A stretch of 64,000 nucleotides of DNA, taken from NCBI GenBank assembly GCA_029203145.1, contig CP119309.1, positions 1,575,001-1,639,000 on the forward strand. Direction: 5' to 3'. The notes below the pieces were generated by a model. That model was given only the letters and a program-made list of their open reading frames with translations, was not told the origin of the DNA and ran no database searches. This DNA comes from Candidatus Brevundimonas phytovorans (GTDB taxonomy: Bacteria; Pseudomonadota; Alphaproteobacteria; Caulobacterales; Caulobacteraceae). Made by a program: the position numbers and the translations under genes. Every line of letters begins with the position of its first letter. The stretch's first letter is position 1. Of this stretch, positions 50,243 through 59,039 are shown piece by piece.

Positions 50243-50304
50243 CACCTCGCCCGCTTCGGCGGGCTCCAATGACACCCCCCCCCACATTTCTAAAGGAGGT
50301 CGCC

Positions 50305-51510
50305 ATGAGCGATCAAAAGACTGCTGCCGAACTGGCAACCGAGTTCAAGGCTGATTTCGACACCAAGCTGGACGGCGTGAAAGCTCTCGCCGAGAAAGCC
50401 GTCGCCGAAGCCCAAAAGGGCATCGACGCCACCGGCGCCCAGAAGGAAGTCATCGACGGCGCCCTGACGGCCATGAACGAGGCCAAGGCCCGTCTGGACG
50501 ATCTGGAACAGAAGATGGCGCGCGGCGGCGGCGATCCCGACCAGGGCGAGAAGTCGATCGGTGACCAGTTCGTGGAGTCGGAAGGCTTCAAAAGCTTCCA
50601 GGCCACCGGCTTCTCCAAGTCGGCGCGCGGCGGCGACCTGCAGATCAAAGCCACGCTTACGTCGGCAACGACCGCTGCCGCCGGTTCGGTCGGTGACGCC
50701 GTGCAGACCACGCGCCTGCCGGGCATCCTGCCCCTGCCGCAACGTCGCCTGACTGTGCGCGACCTGCTCTCCCAGGGCCGCATGGACGGCTCGACGCTGG
50801 AGTACGTCAAGGAAACCGGCTTCACCAACAGCGCTGCTCCGGTCGCTGAAGGCGCCGCCAAGCCGGAGTCGGACCTGCAGTTCGATCTGGTCACCACCTC
50901 GGCAAAGGTCATCGCTCACTGGATGAAGGCGTCGAAGCAGATCCTGAGCGATGTGTCGCAACTCCGCTCGACCATCGACCAGCGCCTGCTGTACGGCCTG
51001 GCCTATGCCGAAGAGCAGCAACTGCTGAACGGCAGCGGCTCGGGCCAGAACTTGCACGGCATCATCCCGCAGGCCACGGCCTACGCCGCTCCGATCACCA
51101 TCTCCGGTGCCACCAGCATCGACATGATGCGTCTGGCCATGCTGCAAGCCGCCTTGGCCCAGTATCCCGCGACGGGCCACGTCATGAACCCCATCGACTG
51201 GGCGTTCATCGAGACCCTGAAGGACAGCGAGGGCCGCTACATCATCGGCAACCCGCAGGGCACGGCTTCGCCCACCCTGTGGTCGCTGCCAGTCGTGACG
51301 ACCCAAGCTATCGCGGTCGACAAGTTCCTGACCGGCGCCTTCAAGCTGGGCGCCCAGGTCTTCGACCGCTGGGACGCTCGCGTCGAGACCGGCTACGTGA
51401 ACGACGACTTCACCAAGAACCTCGTCACCATCCTGGCTGAAGAGCGTCTGGCCCTCGCGGTCTATCGCCCCGAAGCCTTTATCTATGGCGATTTCGGCCG
51501 CGTCACCTGA
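50305..51510 (+). CDS. Major capsid protein (HK97 fold)
   Basis: 401 residues. The first 100 form a charged coiled-coil delta/scaffold domain that the protease would remove. The rest has HK97 capsid features (GRMDGSTLEYVKETGFTNSAAPVAEGAAKPES, WMKASKQILSDVSQLRS). AAAGGAGG before the ATG is the strongest ribosome site in the late operon, as expected, and a terminator follows. Confidence 0.95.
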   Translation: MSDQKTAAELATEFKADFDTKLDGVKALAEKAVAEAQKGIDATGAQKEVIDGALTAMNEAKARLDDLEQKMARGGGDPDQGEKSIGDQFVESEGFKSFQATGFSKSARGGDLQIKATLTSATTAAAGSVGDAVQTTRLPGILPLPQRRLTVRDLLSQGRMDGSTLEYVKETGFTNSAAPVAEGAAKPESDLQFDLVTTSAKVIAHWMKASKQILSDVSQLRSTIDQRLLYGLAYAEEQQLLNGSGSGQNLHGIIPQATAYAAPITISGATSIDMMRLAMLQAALAQYPATGHVMNPIDWAFIETLKDSEGRYIIGNPQGTASPTLWSLPVVTTQAIAVDKFLTGAFKLGAQVFDRWDARVETGYVNDDFTKNLVTILAEERLALAVYRPEAFIYGDFGRVT

Positions 51511-51528
51511 TCTCCCTGAAACTGAACC

Positions 51529-51560
51529 GCCCGGCGGGATCAAACCTGCCGGGCCTCTTT
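51529..51560 (+). terminator. Terminator after the capsid gene
   Basis: Ten-bp stem GCCCGGCGGG/CCTGCCGGGC with six-base loop, then CTCTTTT. It would lower expression of downstream tail genes relative to capsid. Confidence 0.8.
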
Positions 51561-51603
51561 TCGTGGCGGCCGAACACCTCGACCGCCTCGCAAGGAGGCC
51601 ACC

Positions 51604-51798
51604 ATGATCCAATCGTTCAAAGCCACCCGGCAAGTCCTGTTCGACCGCCTGTATCATTCGGGCGAGACCTACGATGGCAACGCCTCGGAAGTCGCGCACC
51701 TGGTCGACAACGGCGTGCTGGTCCCGCTCAAGGGCAAGGCCGCACCGGCGGCGCAGAACAAGGCCGAGCCGAGGGCCGAGAACAAGGCGGCCGACTGA
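51604..51798 (+). CDS. Small head protein, hypothetical
   Basis: 64 residues: a short beta/alpha unit (FDRLYHSGETYDGNASEVAHLVDNGVLVPL) and an Ala/Lys/Glu tail. It is similar in layout to the protein at 52119. AGGAGG before the ATG. Possibly a head decoration or joining protein. Confidence 0.75.
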   Translation: MIQSFKATRQVLFDRLYHSGETYDGNASEVAHLVDNGVLVPLKGKAAPAAQNKAEPRAENKAAD

Positions 51799-52109
51799 TG
51801 CTGGACGTCGTCGTCCTCACGACCGGACCGCTGATGTCGCTCGCCGAAGCCAAGCAGCACCTGCGCATCGACGGAAGCGATGATGACACCCTAGTCGAAG
51901 CCTATGCCGACGCCGCGGTCCTGTCGTGCCTCGACTACTGCGATCGCAGTTTGGTTCCTCAGGGTGCCGAGGCGGCGTTCAAAGCCGCTGCGCTTCTGAC
52001 CCTCGGGGGCATCTACGCCAACAGGGAGTCGGTCATCACCGGCACTATCGTGGCCCTCAATCCCACGGTCGAGAACCTCCTGCGGCCGTATCGCACCATC
52101 CGCATCTAG
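51798..52109 (+). CDS. Head-tail connector (gp6-like)
   Basis: 103 residues. The phage gp6-like fold is seen in MSLAEAKQHLRIDGSDDDTLVEAYADAAVLSCLDYCDR, then the helix FKAAALLTLGGIYANRESV. It binds the portal ring. It starts on the last base of the previous stop. Confidence 0.88.
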   Translation: MLDVVVLTTGPLMSLAEAKQHLRIDGSDDDTLVEAYADAAVLSCLDYCDRSLVPQGAEAAFKAAALLTLGGIYANRESVITGTIVALNPTVENLLRPYRTIRI

Positions 52110-52118
52110 GATATCGCC

Positions 52119-52313
52119 ATGCGCACCGTGACGTTCGCCAGACTCTATCGCCATCGCCTGCCCAACGGCCACGCCGACTATCCGGCGGGCGCCAAGCTGA
52201 CCGTCAGCGAAGACGTTGCAGGCAAGGCTCGCCGCGCCGGCGCCCTGAAGGCTGATCCTCTCGACCACGACAAGAACGGAACCAAGGGCGGCGTCGCGCC
52301 GAAGGCCGACTGA
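52119..52313 (+). CDS. Small hypothetical head protein
   Basis: 64 residues, mostly beta strand start (MRTVTFARLYRHRLPNGHADYPAGAKLTVS) and a polar tail ending in PKAD. It repeats the domain plan of the protein at 51604, so the two may be old duplicates. Function unknown. Confidence 0.72.
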   Translation: MRTVTFARLYRHRLPNGHADYPAGAKLTVSEDVAGKARRAGALKADPLDHDKNGTKGGVAPKAD

Positions 52314-52648
52314 TGCAGGCCGGAAAGCTGGATCGGCGCATCACCATCCAGCGTGTCACCACCACGCGGGACGAGTTCAACGCTCCGGTTGAAGCCTGGG
52401 CCGATCTGGTCACAGTCTGGGCCAGCTACGAGCCTGTGAAAGACGGGGAGCGATACCGCGCCGGAGAGCGCGCCGCCGAGATCAGCGCTCGTTTCCAGAT
52501 CCGATATTCCTCTACCGTCGCCGATGTCACGCCGACTGATCGGCTGATCTTCGACCGACGCACCTACGCGATCACCCACGTAAAGGAGATCGGGCGACGC
52601 GAGGGCCTGGAGCTGTCGGCAGTCGGACGCGGCGATGGCCGGGTCTAA
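52313..52648 (+). CDS. Phage head closure/adaptor protein
   Basis: 111 residues of the SPP1 gp16-like head-closure family: RRITIQRVTTTRDEFNAPVEAWADLVTVWASYEP, RFQIRYS and TDRLIFDRRTYAITHVKEIGRREGLEL. One-base overlap with the previous gene. Confidence 0.88.
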   Translation: MQAGKLDRRITIQRVTTTRDEFNAPVEAWADLVTVWASYEPVKDGERYRAGERAAEISARFQIRYSSTVADVTPTDRLIFDRRTYAITHVKEIGRREGLELSAVGRGDGRV

Positions 52649-53078
52649 GCACTTCCGCGTCGAGGGCCTGCGGGCGGTCAATGATGCCCTGGGCCAGTTG
52701 CCCAAGGCCACGGGCCGCAATGTCCTTCGACGCGTCGCGGTGGCGCGGCTGGAGCCAGTGGCTGAGGCCATGCGCCAGAACGCGCCCGTTCATGCCGCTG
52801 ATCTTCGCGACAGCATCACAGTCACCACGAAGCGCCCGCGCCGTCACCGCAAGGTGTCGGAGGTCGAAGCCTATGCAGGTCCAGGCCAGCAGCCGCAGGC
52901 GCACCTTCAAGAGTTCGGCGCGCCGCAACATGGGCCTCAACCTTTCGCCCGCCCCGCATGGGACGCCGAGAAAGAGAACCTGCTTCCCGGTGTTGGAGAA
53001 GACCTCTGGGCCGAGATCGCCAAGGCCGCCGCGCGGCTGGCGCGAAAGACCGCCCGTCTCGCAGCGAAAGGCAGCTGA
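52635..53078 (+). CDS. HK97 gp10-family phage protein
   Basis: 147 residues. LRAVNDALGQLPKATGRNVLRRVAVARLEPVAEAMRQNAPVHAADLRDSI fits the gp10 tail-joining family, ending in a basic tail. It overlaps the head-closure gene by 14 bases. Confidence 0.86.
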   Translation: MAGSKHFRVEGLRAVNDALGQLPKATGRNVLRRVAVARLEPVAEAMRQNAPVHAADLRDSITVTTKRPRRHRKVSEVEAYAGPGQQPQAHLQEFGAPQHGPQPFARPAWDAEKENLLPGVGEDLWAEIAKAAARLARKTARLAAKGS

Positions 53079-53471
53079 ATGGAAGCCGCTCTGATCAACC
53101 GCCTGCTGGTGTCAGCGGGTGTGACAGCGCTTGTCGCCCAACGGATCACGCCGGGCCGCCGCGACCAGGGCGGCGCCCTACCCGCCATCGTTCTTCATCG
53201 CATCGACGGGCAGCGCGACTATCACCTGACGGGCGCCTCCGGCCTGGTCGCTAGCCGTATGCAGGTCGATTGTTGGGCCGCGACCTACGGCGACGCCAAG
53301 CGCGCCGCGCGCGCCGTGGACGCCGTCATGTCCGGCGTCCGCTGGACGGTCGGCGACGTCCGTATCGACGCCGTCCTGATCGCAGACGAGCGCGACGACA
53401 CATTCGATGAGGACGGCAACGCCCTCTACCGAACCTCCCTGGACCTGATGGTCCATCACGCCATCGCATAG
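53079..53471 (+). CDS. Tail completion protein (DUF3168)
   Basis: 130 residues. Family wording: LLVSAGVTALVAQRITPGRRDQGGALPAIVLHRID, VDCWAATYGDAKRAARAVDAVMSG and the C-terminal YRTSLDLMVHH. Abuts the gp10-like gene. Confidence 0.88.
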   Translation: MEAALINRLLVSAGVTALVAQRITPGRRDQGGALPAIVLHRIDGQRDYHLTGASGLVASRMQVDCWAATYGDAKRAARAVDAVMSGVRWTVGDVRIDAVLIADERDDTFDEDGNALYRTSLDLMVHHAIA

Positions 53472-53481
53472 GAGATCCGCA

Positions 53482-53916
53482 ATGGCCGCTTCTGAAGCCA
53501 CCATCGGTCTGGGCACCAAGTTCAGCTATCAGACCGACGACGGGCCGCCCGCCGTTTACACCGAGATCGGCGAAGCTGTTTCCATCCAGCCACCTCAGCC
53601 GGTACGCGAGACGGTCGATGTGACCCACCTCGCCAGCCCCAACGGAACGCGCGAGTTCCGCGGCACGCTGCGCGACCCCGGCGAGGCCGAGGTCACTTTC
53701 AACTTCACCGATGCGGCCTACGCCATAGCCTCGACGCTGTTCATGGCGGACGGCGTGACCATCTTCCGCGTCGAGTATCCTGACGGCGGCACCGAGGACT
53801 TTGAAGGCATCGTGACCGGCAAGCCGTCCGAAGCCATCGAAGTCGATAGCGTTCGTCGCTTCAGCCTGCCCATCAAGGTCACCGGCCTGCCCACTTACAC
53901 CCCGGGGCCTAACTGA
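53482..53916 (+). CDS. Tail tube protein
   Basis: 144 residues, beta-rich, with the tail-tube pattern KFSYQTDDGPPAVYTEIGEAVSIQPPQP, DVTHLASPNGTREF and FRVEYPDGGTEDFEG. Similar to gene-transfer-agent gp9-type tubes. GGAG precedes the ATG. Confidence 0.88.
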   Translation: MAASEATIGLGTKFSYQTDDGPPAVYTEIGEAVSIQPPQPVRETVDVTHLASPNGTREFRGTLRDPGEAEVTFNFTDAAYAIASTLFMADGVTIFRVEYPDGGTEDFEGIVTGKPSEAIEVDSVRRFSLPIKVTGLPTYTPGPN

Positions 53917-54245
53917 TGGCGAACCAGATCAAGGGAGAAGTCGGCTTCCAGGCTGACGGGCAGGACTACACCCTCCTGCTGGACTTCAATGCGCTGTGTG
54001 AGCTTGAGGCCGTCGTCCCTGGCCTGATGGACGGGACCGCCGAGATCAAGTCACCCAGCGCCGTGCGTGCCGTCTTCCACGCCGCCCTTTCCGAGCACCA
54101 TCCCGCCGTGGATGTGAAAGCGGCCGGCAGGATCATACACGACGTGGGTATCGCGCGGGCCGGAGAGCTGATTGGCGAGGCGATGGCCGCGTCGTTCGGC
54201 AAGTCGGAGGGTAAGGATCCTGCCCGCCCTCCGAAGGCCCGGTAG
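53916..54245 (+). CDS. Tail assembly chaperone, N-terminal product (GTA gp11-like)
   Basis: 109 residues. GEVGFQADGQDYTLLLDFNALCELEAVVPGLMDG and the middle helix region (SAVRAVFHAALSEHHP, AGELIGEAMAASFG) match the GTA TAC family. It ends PPKAR just before a second open frame in -1 phase, as lambda G does before T. Confidence 0.85.
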   Translation: MANQIKGEVGFQADGQDYTLLLDFNALCELEAVVPGLMDGTAEIKSPSAVRAVFHAALSEHHPAVDVKAAGRIIHDVGIARAGELIGEAMAASFGKSEGKDPARPPKAR

Positions 54246-54556
54246 AGGACTGGAGGTGGGAGCGGGCGCTCTCACTCTGGATCGAGGCGGGGTTCAACGC
54301 TGACACCTTCTGGCGTCAGACGCCCCGCCTCTACCGGCTCTGCCTTCAAGCCAGGGGTCAGGCGGCCGAGACGGAACGAAAGAACCGCGCCTGGCTAGCC
54401 CACACCACGGCGAGCCTGATGGGTTTCGCCAATCACAACCCGAAGCGGATGCCGACACTCGAAAGCCTGACGAGCGAAACGGTGCCGGCAAGGGTGCAAT
54501 CTCCCGAGGAGATGAAGGCCGTCTTCGCCGCCATGAGGATGGCCCGCCCGGTCTAG
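54215..54556 (+). CDS. Tail assembly chaperone extension in the -1 frame
   Basis: A frame open from 54215 to the stop at 54554-54556, without any early ATG, GTG or TTG. It codes for a clearly protein-like sequence: EDWRWERALSLWIEAGFNA, DTFWRQTPRLYRLCLQ, AWLAHTTASLMGFANH, PKRMPTLESL. This is the W-rich style of chaperone T parts. It probably joins the preceding product by a -1 (or +2) ribosomal shift between 54215 and 54243. No classic slippery heptamer is evident, so a sequencing error or an ATG start at 54419 cannot be excluded. Confidence 0.7.
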   Translation, partial: GSCPPSEGPVEDWRWERALSLWIEAGFNADTFWRQTPRLYRLCLQARGQAAETERKNRAWLAHTTASLMGFANHNPKRMPTLESLTSETVPARVQSPEEMKAVFAAMRMARPV

Positions 54557-54939
54557 TTGCGAGGTGCTGAGATTCTGGCCGAGTAGTCCGGACCGGTCCG
54601 ACGCAATCCGTCATCCCCGCAGGCTGCGTCGAGCATGATGTCGCCTGATCCGTCGGGTTCATCGAAGTAAATCGACGGATCGTCGCCGAACGCGACGTAG
54701 GCAAACCGTTTCCAACCGGTGTAGGCGCCCAAGCGGTTCTTGGCGTTGACGAACCCGCAGAGCACGTTGGCGTCGCCGCGCACATCTCGGAAGCGAGCGG
54801 ATGGGAAGTCGAACAGGCGCGCGTCAAGAGCGGACCGTGCGCCGCTGAATAGTGCATTCGTGGGCGGCCCTAAGGGCGGCCTAGCGGGTGGCTCGGCCTG
54901 TAATCCAGCCAGGGCCGTCGCGATCAAGATCATCCTCAT
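54553..54939 (-). CDS. Small secreted protein, reverse cargo gene in the tail module
   Basis: 128 residues from ATG 54939, or 126 from ATG 54933. Short signal peptide (MRMILIATALAGLQA) and a mature domain with two cysteines (VLCGFVNAKN, LDAACGDDG) that could pair. It lies on the minus strand between tail chaperone and tape measure and converges with the chaperone by four bases. Not recognised. Confidence 0.7.
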   Translation of the reverse strand: MRMILIATALAGLQAEPPARPPLGPPTNALFSGARSALDARLFDFPSARFRDVRGDANVLCGFVNAKNRLGAYTGWKRFAYVAFGDDPSIYFDEPDGSGDIMLDAACGDDGLRRTGPDYSARISAPRN

Positions 54940-54983
54940 CCCCGCATTGAGCCTGCCGCGAGCGTTTCGCGCAAGGAGGACAC

Positions 54984-57389
54984 ATGGTGTCAGCTACCGT
55001 CGGCGCCCTGCGCGTTGTTCTTGGCCTCGACAGCGGCGCTTTCACCGACGGCCTGTCGGCTGCGCAGAAGCACCTCAAGGACGCCGGCGGCAAGATGCAG
55101 TCCGTGGGGGCGGGTATCGCCACGGTCGGCGCGGGCATGTCAGCGGCTATCACGGCGCCCTTCATCGCCCTCGGCGTCCATCTGCTGCAAGGCAGTCAGG
55201 ACGCCGCCCATGCTGCCGGCCAGGTCAAGGCTGCGCTGACCAGCATGGGCGACGCCAGCGGAAAGACCTTCGAACAACTGTCCGCCTCGGCCGAAGCGCT
55301 GCGCAATCTCTCTGGCGTCGATGACGACGAGATCCTGACGAAGCTGACAGCGAATATGCTGAGCTTCGGCAGTATCTCCGGCGACGCCTTCGACCGCGCC
55401 CAGCTGGCCGCCCTGAACCTGTCGGCCCGCATGCAGGGTGATCTGCAGGGCGCCACCATGATGGTTGGCAAGGCGTTGAACGATCCGGTGAAGGGCCTGG
55501 CAGCCTTGGGCCGGGCAGGCATCCAGTTCACCGCGCAGCAGAAAGACCAGATCAAGGCCATGGTCGCGGTCGGCGACACAGCCGGCGCCCAAGGCATCAT
55601 GCTCGGTGAGCTTGAACGCCAGTTTGGCGGCGCGGCTGAGGCGGCCGGGAACGCCGACGTCTGGAAGCCGATGAAGACGGCGCTCATGGATCTGGAGGGC
55701 GCGTTCGAGCCCATCGTCCGCGACGTGATTGGTCCGCTGATCGCCAAGGTAGCTGAGATCACCCGAGCTTTCGCAGGCCTCTCGCCCGAGACTCAGAAGT
55801 TCATCGCCATCGGAGCGGCGGTCGCGGCGGCCATTGGTCCCCTGCTGGTCGGCCTCGGCGGGGTGGTGACTGCGGTGGGGGCCCTGCTGCCGGTGTTCGG
55901 CGCAGTGGCCGCCGTCATGAGCGGCCCGGTCATTCTGGCGGTCGGTGCGGCAGTTCTCGCCTTTCTTGCCTTCAAGGACGACATCATCCCTGTGGTGATG
56001 CAGTTCGCCGCGGCTTTGAAAGAGACACTGGGCCCAAAAATCGAGCCGCTGTTCGACGCCCTGAAGGGAGCTGTCGCCGCTATCGGCGAGGTGTTCGGTG
56101 CCATCTTCGGCGGCGGAGGCGGCTCCAGTTCTGCCCAGTTGAAGGCTTGGGGACAGAGCATTGCCCAGGTGTTCGGCGCTGCGCTCGATTTGATCACCGG
56201 CGCCATCAACATCATCACTAACGTCTTCCGTGCCCTCGGGGCCCTCCTGCGTGGCGACTTCAGCGCCATGTGGGGCTTCCTGTGGCAAGCAGTGAAGGCC
56301 GCTGTCGGCGCTATCCTCAACGCCTTTGAGACCCTATTCCCCGGCGTGATCGCGTCGATGCGCAAGTTGGTCGAGGGCGTCACCTCCTGGCTTCAGGGCA
56401 AGCTGTTCGGCGTCCTGCGCGGCGTGATCGACAAGGTAAAGGGCGTCTCGGACGCCTTCTTCAAGCTGTACGACGCCGTCGTCGGTCACTCATACATCCC
56501 GGACATGGTCATTGAGATCGGCCAATGGATGCAGCGTCTCGACCAGAACATGGTGGCCCAGGCGCAAAAGGCGACCAACTCGACGGCAGAGGCCTTTGAG
56601 GCGGTTCGCGACCGGGCGAACGCCGCGCTGGAAGGCCTGCTGACCGACAGCGAGCGGGCCTGGCGCGAACATGCGCAGACGGTGAAGGCGCTGCAGGACG
56701 GCATTGCGCTCGGCGGGCCTGATGCGGCGGCTTGGAAGACCGGCCTGGCGCGAGAGAACGCGGGCTGGGACGCCCGTGGTCTTTCCCTGCCGGAAGGCCA
56801 GACACTGACTGACGTCGGCGATATGCCGGGCGTGCAGGCCGTCAACAGCGCCATCGCCCGCATGAACCAGGCGATCACCGACAGCCGTGAGAAGTTCGCG
56901 GACGCCTTTGCCTCCGGCATCGACAGCGCCCTGCGTGGTGACTGGGAAGGCGTTCTTCGCGCCATCGTCGGCGACACGTTTCAAGATGCAATCAAGGGCA
57001 TTGGCCGAAGCCTGTCCGACGCGTTTGGCGGCGGATCGTCCGGCGGCGGCTTCGACTGGGCCAGCCTGCTCAAGAGCTTCAAATTGCCGGGGTTCAAGAC
57101 AGGCGGCTCGTTCCGCGTTGGCGGTGCGGGCGGCATCGACAGCTCTCTGGTCGCGTTCAAGGCGACGCCGGGCGAGATGGTGGATATTCGCCGACCCGGT
57201 CAGGGTCTGAGCGGTGGAGGCAAAGCGCCGATGCACTTCGACCTCACCGGCGCGGTCATGACTGCAGACCTTCTGGCGCAAATGCAGCAGATGGCGACGG
57301 CGACCGGCGGCGCGGCCTTCGCAGGCGCCCGCCAGACGGTCCCGTCCGACATGGCGCGGACCAGCCGTTACACCCGAGGGCGTAGCTGA
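54984..57389 (+). CDS. Tail tape measure protein
   Basis: 801 residues. The N-terminal helix-rich part (FTDGLSAAQKHLKDAGGKMQSVG) is followed by hydrophobic segments near 265-335 (FIAIGAAVAAAIGPLLVGLG, VILAVGAAVLAFLAF), a central coiled region and a Gly/Ser-rich C-terminus with FKTGGSFRVGGAGGIDS, common in tape measure ends. It sets tail length and forms the channel for DNA. AAGGAGG precedes the ATG. Confidence 0.93.
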   Translation: MVSATVGALRVVLGLDSGAFTDGLSAAQKHLKDAGGKMQSVGAGIATVGAGMSAAITAPFIALGVHLLQGSQDAAHAAGQVKAALTSMGDASGKTFEQLSASAEALRNLSGVDDDEILTKLTANMLSFGSISGDAFDRAQLAALNLSARMQGDLQGATMMVGKALNDPVKGLAALGRAGIQFTAQQKDQIKAMVAVGDTAGAQGIMLGELERQFGGAAEAAGNADVWKPMKTALMDLEGAFEPIVRDVIGPLIAKVAEITRAFAGLSPETQKFIAIGAAVAAAIGPLLVGLGGVVTAVGALLPVFGAVAAVMSGPVILAVGAAVLAFLAFKDDIIPVVMQFAAALKETLGPKIEPLFDALKGAVAAIGEVFGAIFGGGGGSSSAQLKAWGQSIAQVFGAALDLITGAINIITNVFRALGALLRGDFSAMWGFLWQAVKAAVGAILNAFETLFPGVIASMRKLVEGVTSWLQGKLFGVLRGVIDKVKGVSDAFFKLYDAVVGHSYIPDMVIEIGQWMQRLDQNMVAQAQKATNSTAEAFEAVRDRANAALEGLLTDSERAWREHAQTVKALQDGIALGGPDAAAWKTGLARENAGWDARGLSLPEGQTLTDVGDMPGVQAVNSAIARMNQAITDSREKFADAFASGIDSALRGDWEGVLRAIVGDTFQDAIKGIGRSLSDAFGGGSSGGGFDWASLLKSFKLPGFKTGGSFRVGGAGGIDSSLVAFKATPGEMVDIRRPGQGLSGGGKAPMHFDLTGAVMTADLLAQMQQMATATGGAAFAGARQTVPSDMARTSRYTRGRS

Positions 57390-57973
57390 TGGCTGTCCTC
57401 ACGCTGCCGACCGATCCGGCGCCCGCCAAGATGGCCATCGGCATGGTGTCGGCGAAGAACGTGTTGTCCCCTGCGATGGGCGGCGCCGAACAGGAACTGC
57501 TCCGCAAGGGCACGCGCTACGCCCTCACCTTCTCCATGCCGGTCATGACCTACGTGCAGTCGATGGACTGGGACGATCTGATGGCTGAGGGCGACACGGT
57601 GCTGATGCGCGTATTCCAGCCCGGTCTTGTGATCCCGAACCCCGGCACGCCGCTGGTGAAGGGCGCGGGTCAGGCCGGGACGTCGCTGGTGATCGACGGC
57701 CTGCCCAACGGCTACGTCATCCGCAAGGGCCAGTTCCTCTCGGTCGTCTCCGCAGGCCAGCGCTTCCTCTATCGCGCCAAGGCCAGTGCGACGTCTGTCG
57801 CCGGCACCGCAACCATCCCCCTCCGCACGATGCTGCGCCGCCCGCCGAACGACAATGACGTGGTCGAGATCGCGCAGCCGATGATCGAGGGGTTCGTCCG
57901 TGACCTTGGCGAGTGGGCCGTGGGAATCGAGCGGCTGGTCGGCCTGCAGTTCACGGTCAGGGAGCGCGAGTGA
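57389..57973 (+). CDS. Distal tail protein
   Basis: 194 residues, beta-rich (RYALTFSMPVMTYVQSMDWDDLMAEGDTVLMRVFQPGL, GYVIRKGQFLSVVSAGQRFLYRA). It follows the tape measure with one-base overlap, the place of the distal tail/baseplate hub gene. No close family recognised. Confidence 0.75.
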   Translation: MAVLTLPTDPAPAKMAIGMVSAKNVLSPAMGGAEQELLRKGTRYALTFSMPVMTYVQSMDWDDLMAEGDTVLMRVFQPGLVIPNPGTPLVKGAGQAGTSLVIDGLPNGYVIRKGQFLSVVSAGQRFLYRAKASATSVAGTATIPLRTMLRRPPNDNDVVEIAQPMIEGFVRDLGEWAVGIERLVGLQFTVRERE

Positions 57974-58608
57974 TGGACGCTTCCCTCGTCGCCGCCTTCC
58001 AGCAGCCCGCGCCAATCAAGTGCACCCTCGTCCGGTTCGACATGCCGGGCGGCGCGATCTGCCTGACCGACGGCGGCTTTGCGGTGTTCGACGCTGGCGA
58101 AGGCGAAGGGCCGGAGACCTACTTCGGTCGGCATCCGGTCTATGGCGTCCTGTCGTCGGTCGGGTCGATCAAGGACGGCGCTGATGCGCAGACGACGCGC
58201 GTCGATATCGTCATCCTGCCGGCGTCGGACGTAGCCACGGCCGCGCTCGGCAATCCCTCGACCCAGGGCGTGCGCGTCCAGTGGTGGGAAGGCGTCATCG
58301 ATCCGGCCACCGGCGGGCTGATGGGTCTGCCCGAACTGAAGTTTGACGGCGAGATCGACAAGCCCCGGCTTCAGGTCGGGGACAGCTGGTCCCTGACGCT
58401 GGAGTGCGGCACCCAGGCCGAGCGCCAACTGGAGCCGAACGCCGACTGGCGCCTGAACCACGCCTTCCACAGCCGCATCTGGCCCGGCGAGCTGGGTCTC
58501 CAGTACGTCGACGGCGTCGCCCGCAAGAATGAGTGGCGCAGCCGGCCCGAGAACCCCGGCCTGTTCAAGCGCCTGCTGAACACCTTCGTCCCCCTGACCA
58601 AAAAATAG
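57973..58608 (+). CDS. Baseplate/tail-tip protein (DUF2163-like)
   Basis: 211 residues. Beta-rich, with LTDGGFAVFDAGEGEGPETYFGRHPVYGVLSSVGSIKDG and a late stretch (SIWPGELG-type, LNHAFHSRIWPGELGL) seen in hub proteins of GTA-like phages. The ATG at 57973 overlaps the upstream stop. DUF2163 similarity is by style only. Confidence 0.7.
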   Translation: MDASLVAAFQQPAPIKCTLVRFDMPGGAICLTDGGFAVFDAGEGEGPETYFGRHPVYGVLSSVGSIKDGADAQTTRVDIVILPASDVATAALGNPSTQGVRVQWWEGVIDPATGGLMGLPELKFDGEIDKPRLQVGDSWSLTLECGTQAERQLEPNADWRLNHAFHSRIWPGELGLQYVDGVARKNEWRSRPENPGLFKRLLNTFVPLTKK

Positions 58609-58616
58609 GCTGACGC

Positions 58617-59039
58617 ATGACTTCCATGCTGAAGCGGGCCGCGGCGACGCAGGCCTGCATGGACCGCTTTGCCGGTCGCTCATACGCGCCTGGTGTTCGG
58701 GACTGCGGCAAGCTGGCGGCCCACGCCCTGCACAAGGTGGGGCGGCGGGCCAAGCTGCTGACCGCCGCGCGCCACACGACCGAGGCGGGCGCCGTCCGGT
58801 ACATCCGCAAGGCCGGGTTCAAGGATCTGGTGGAGTTGATGGATGCTGTCCTGCCGGGCGCGCGCATCGCCCCGGCCGCCGCCCTGCCCGGCGACATCAT
58901 CGCCATGGCGATGGACGACGGCGATCCCTTCGGCTGCTCGCTGACGGTCGCGCTCGATAACGGCCGCATCCTCGGGTTCAAGGACGGCGTCTGCCAGGTC
59001 CTGATCCCGCTGCACTTCGTCACCGCCTGGAGGGTCTGA
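58617..59039 (+). CDS. NlpC/P60-like tail peptidase (DUF6950 type)
   Basis: 140 residues. FAGRSYAPGVRDCGKLAAHAL gives the catalytic-cysteine motif of phage NlpC/P60-like tail proteins. The expected catalytic histidine segment is not obvious (FGCSLTVALDNGRILGF in its place), as in DUF6950 members. It probably assists cell-wall crossing during injection or is a structural relic. Confidence 0.78.
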   Translation: MTSMLKRAAATQACMDRFAGRSYAPGVRDCGKLAAHALHKVGRRAKLLTAARHTTEAGAVRYIRKAGFKDLVELMDAVLPGARIAPAAALPGDIIAMAMDDGDPFGCSLTVALDNGRILGFKDGVCQVLIPLHFVTAWRV

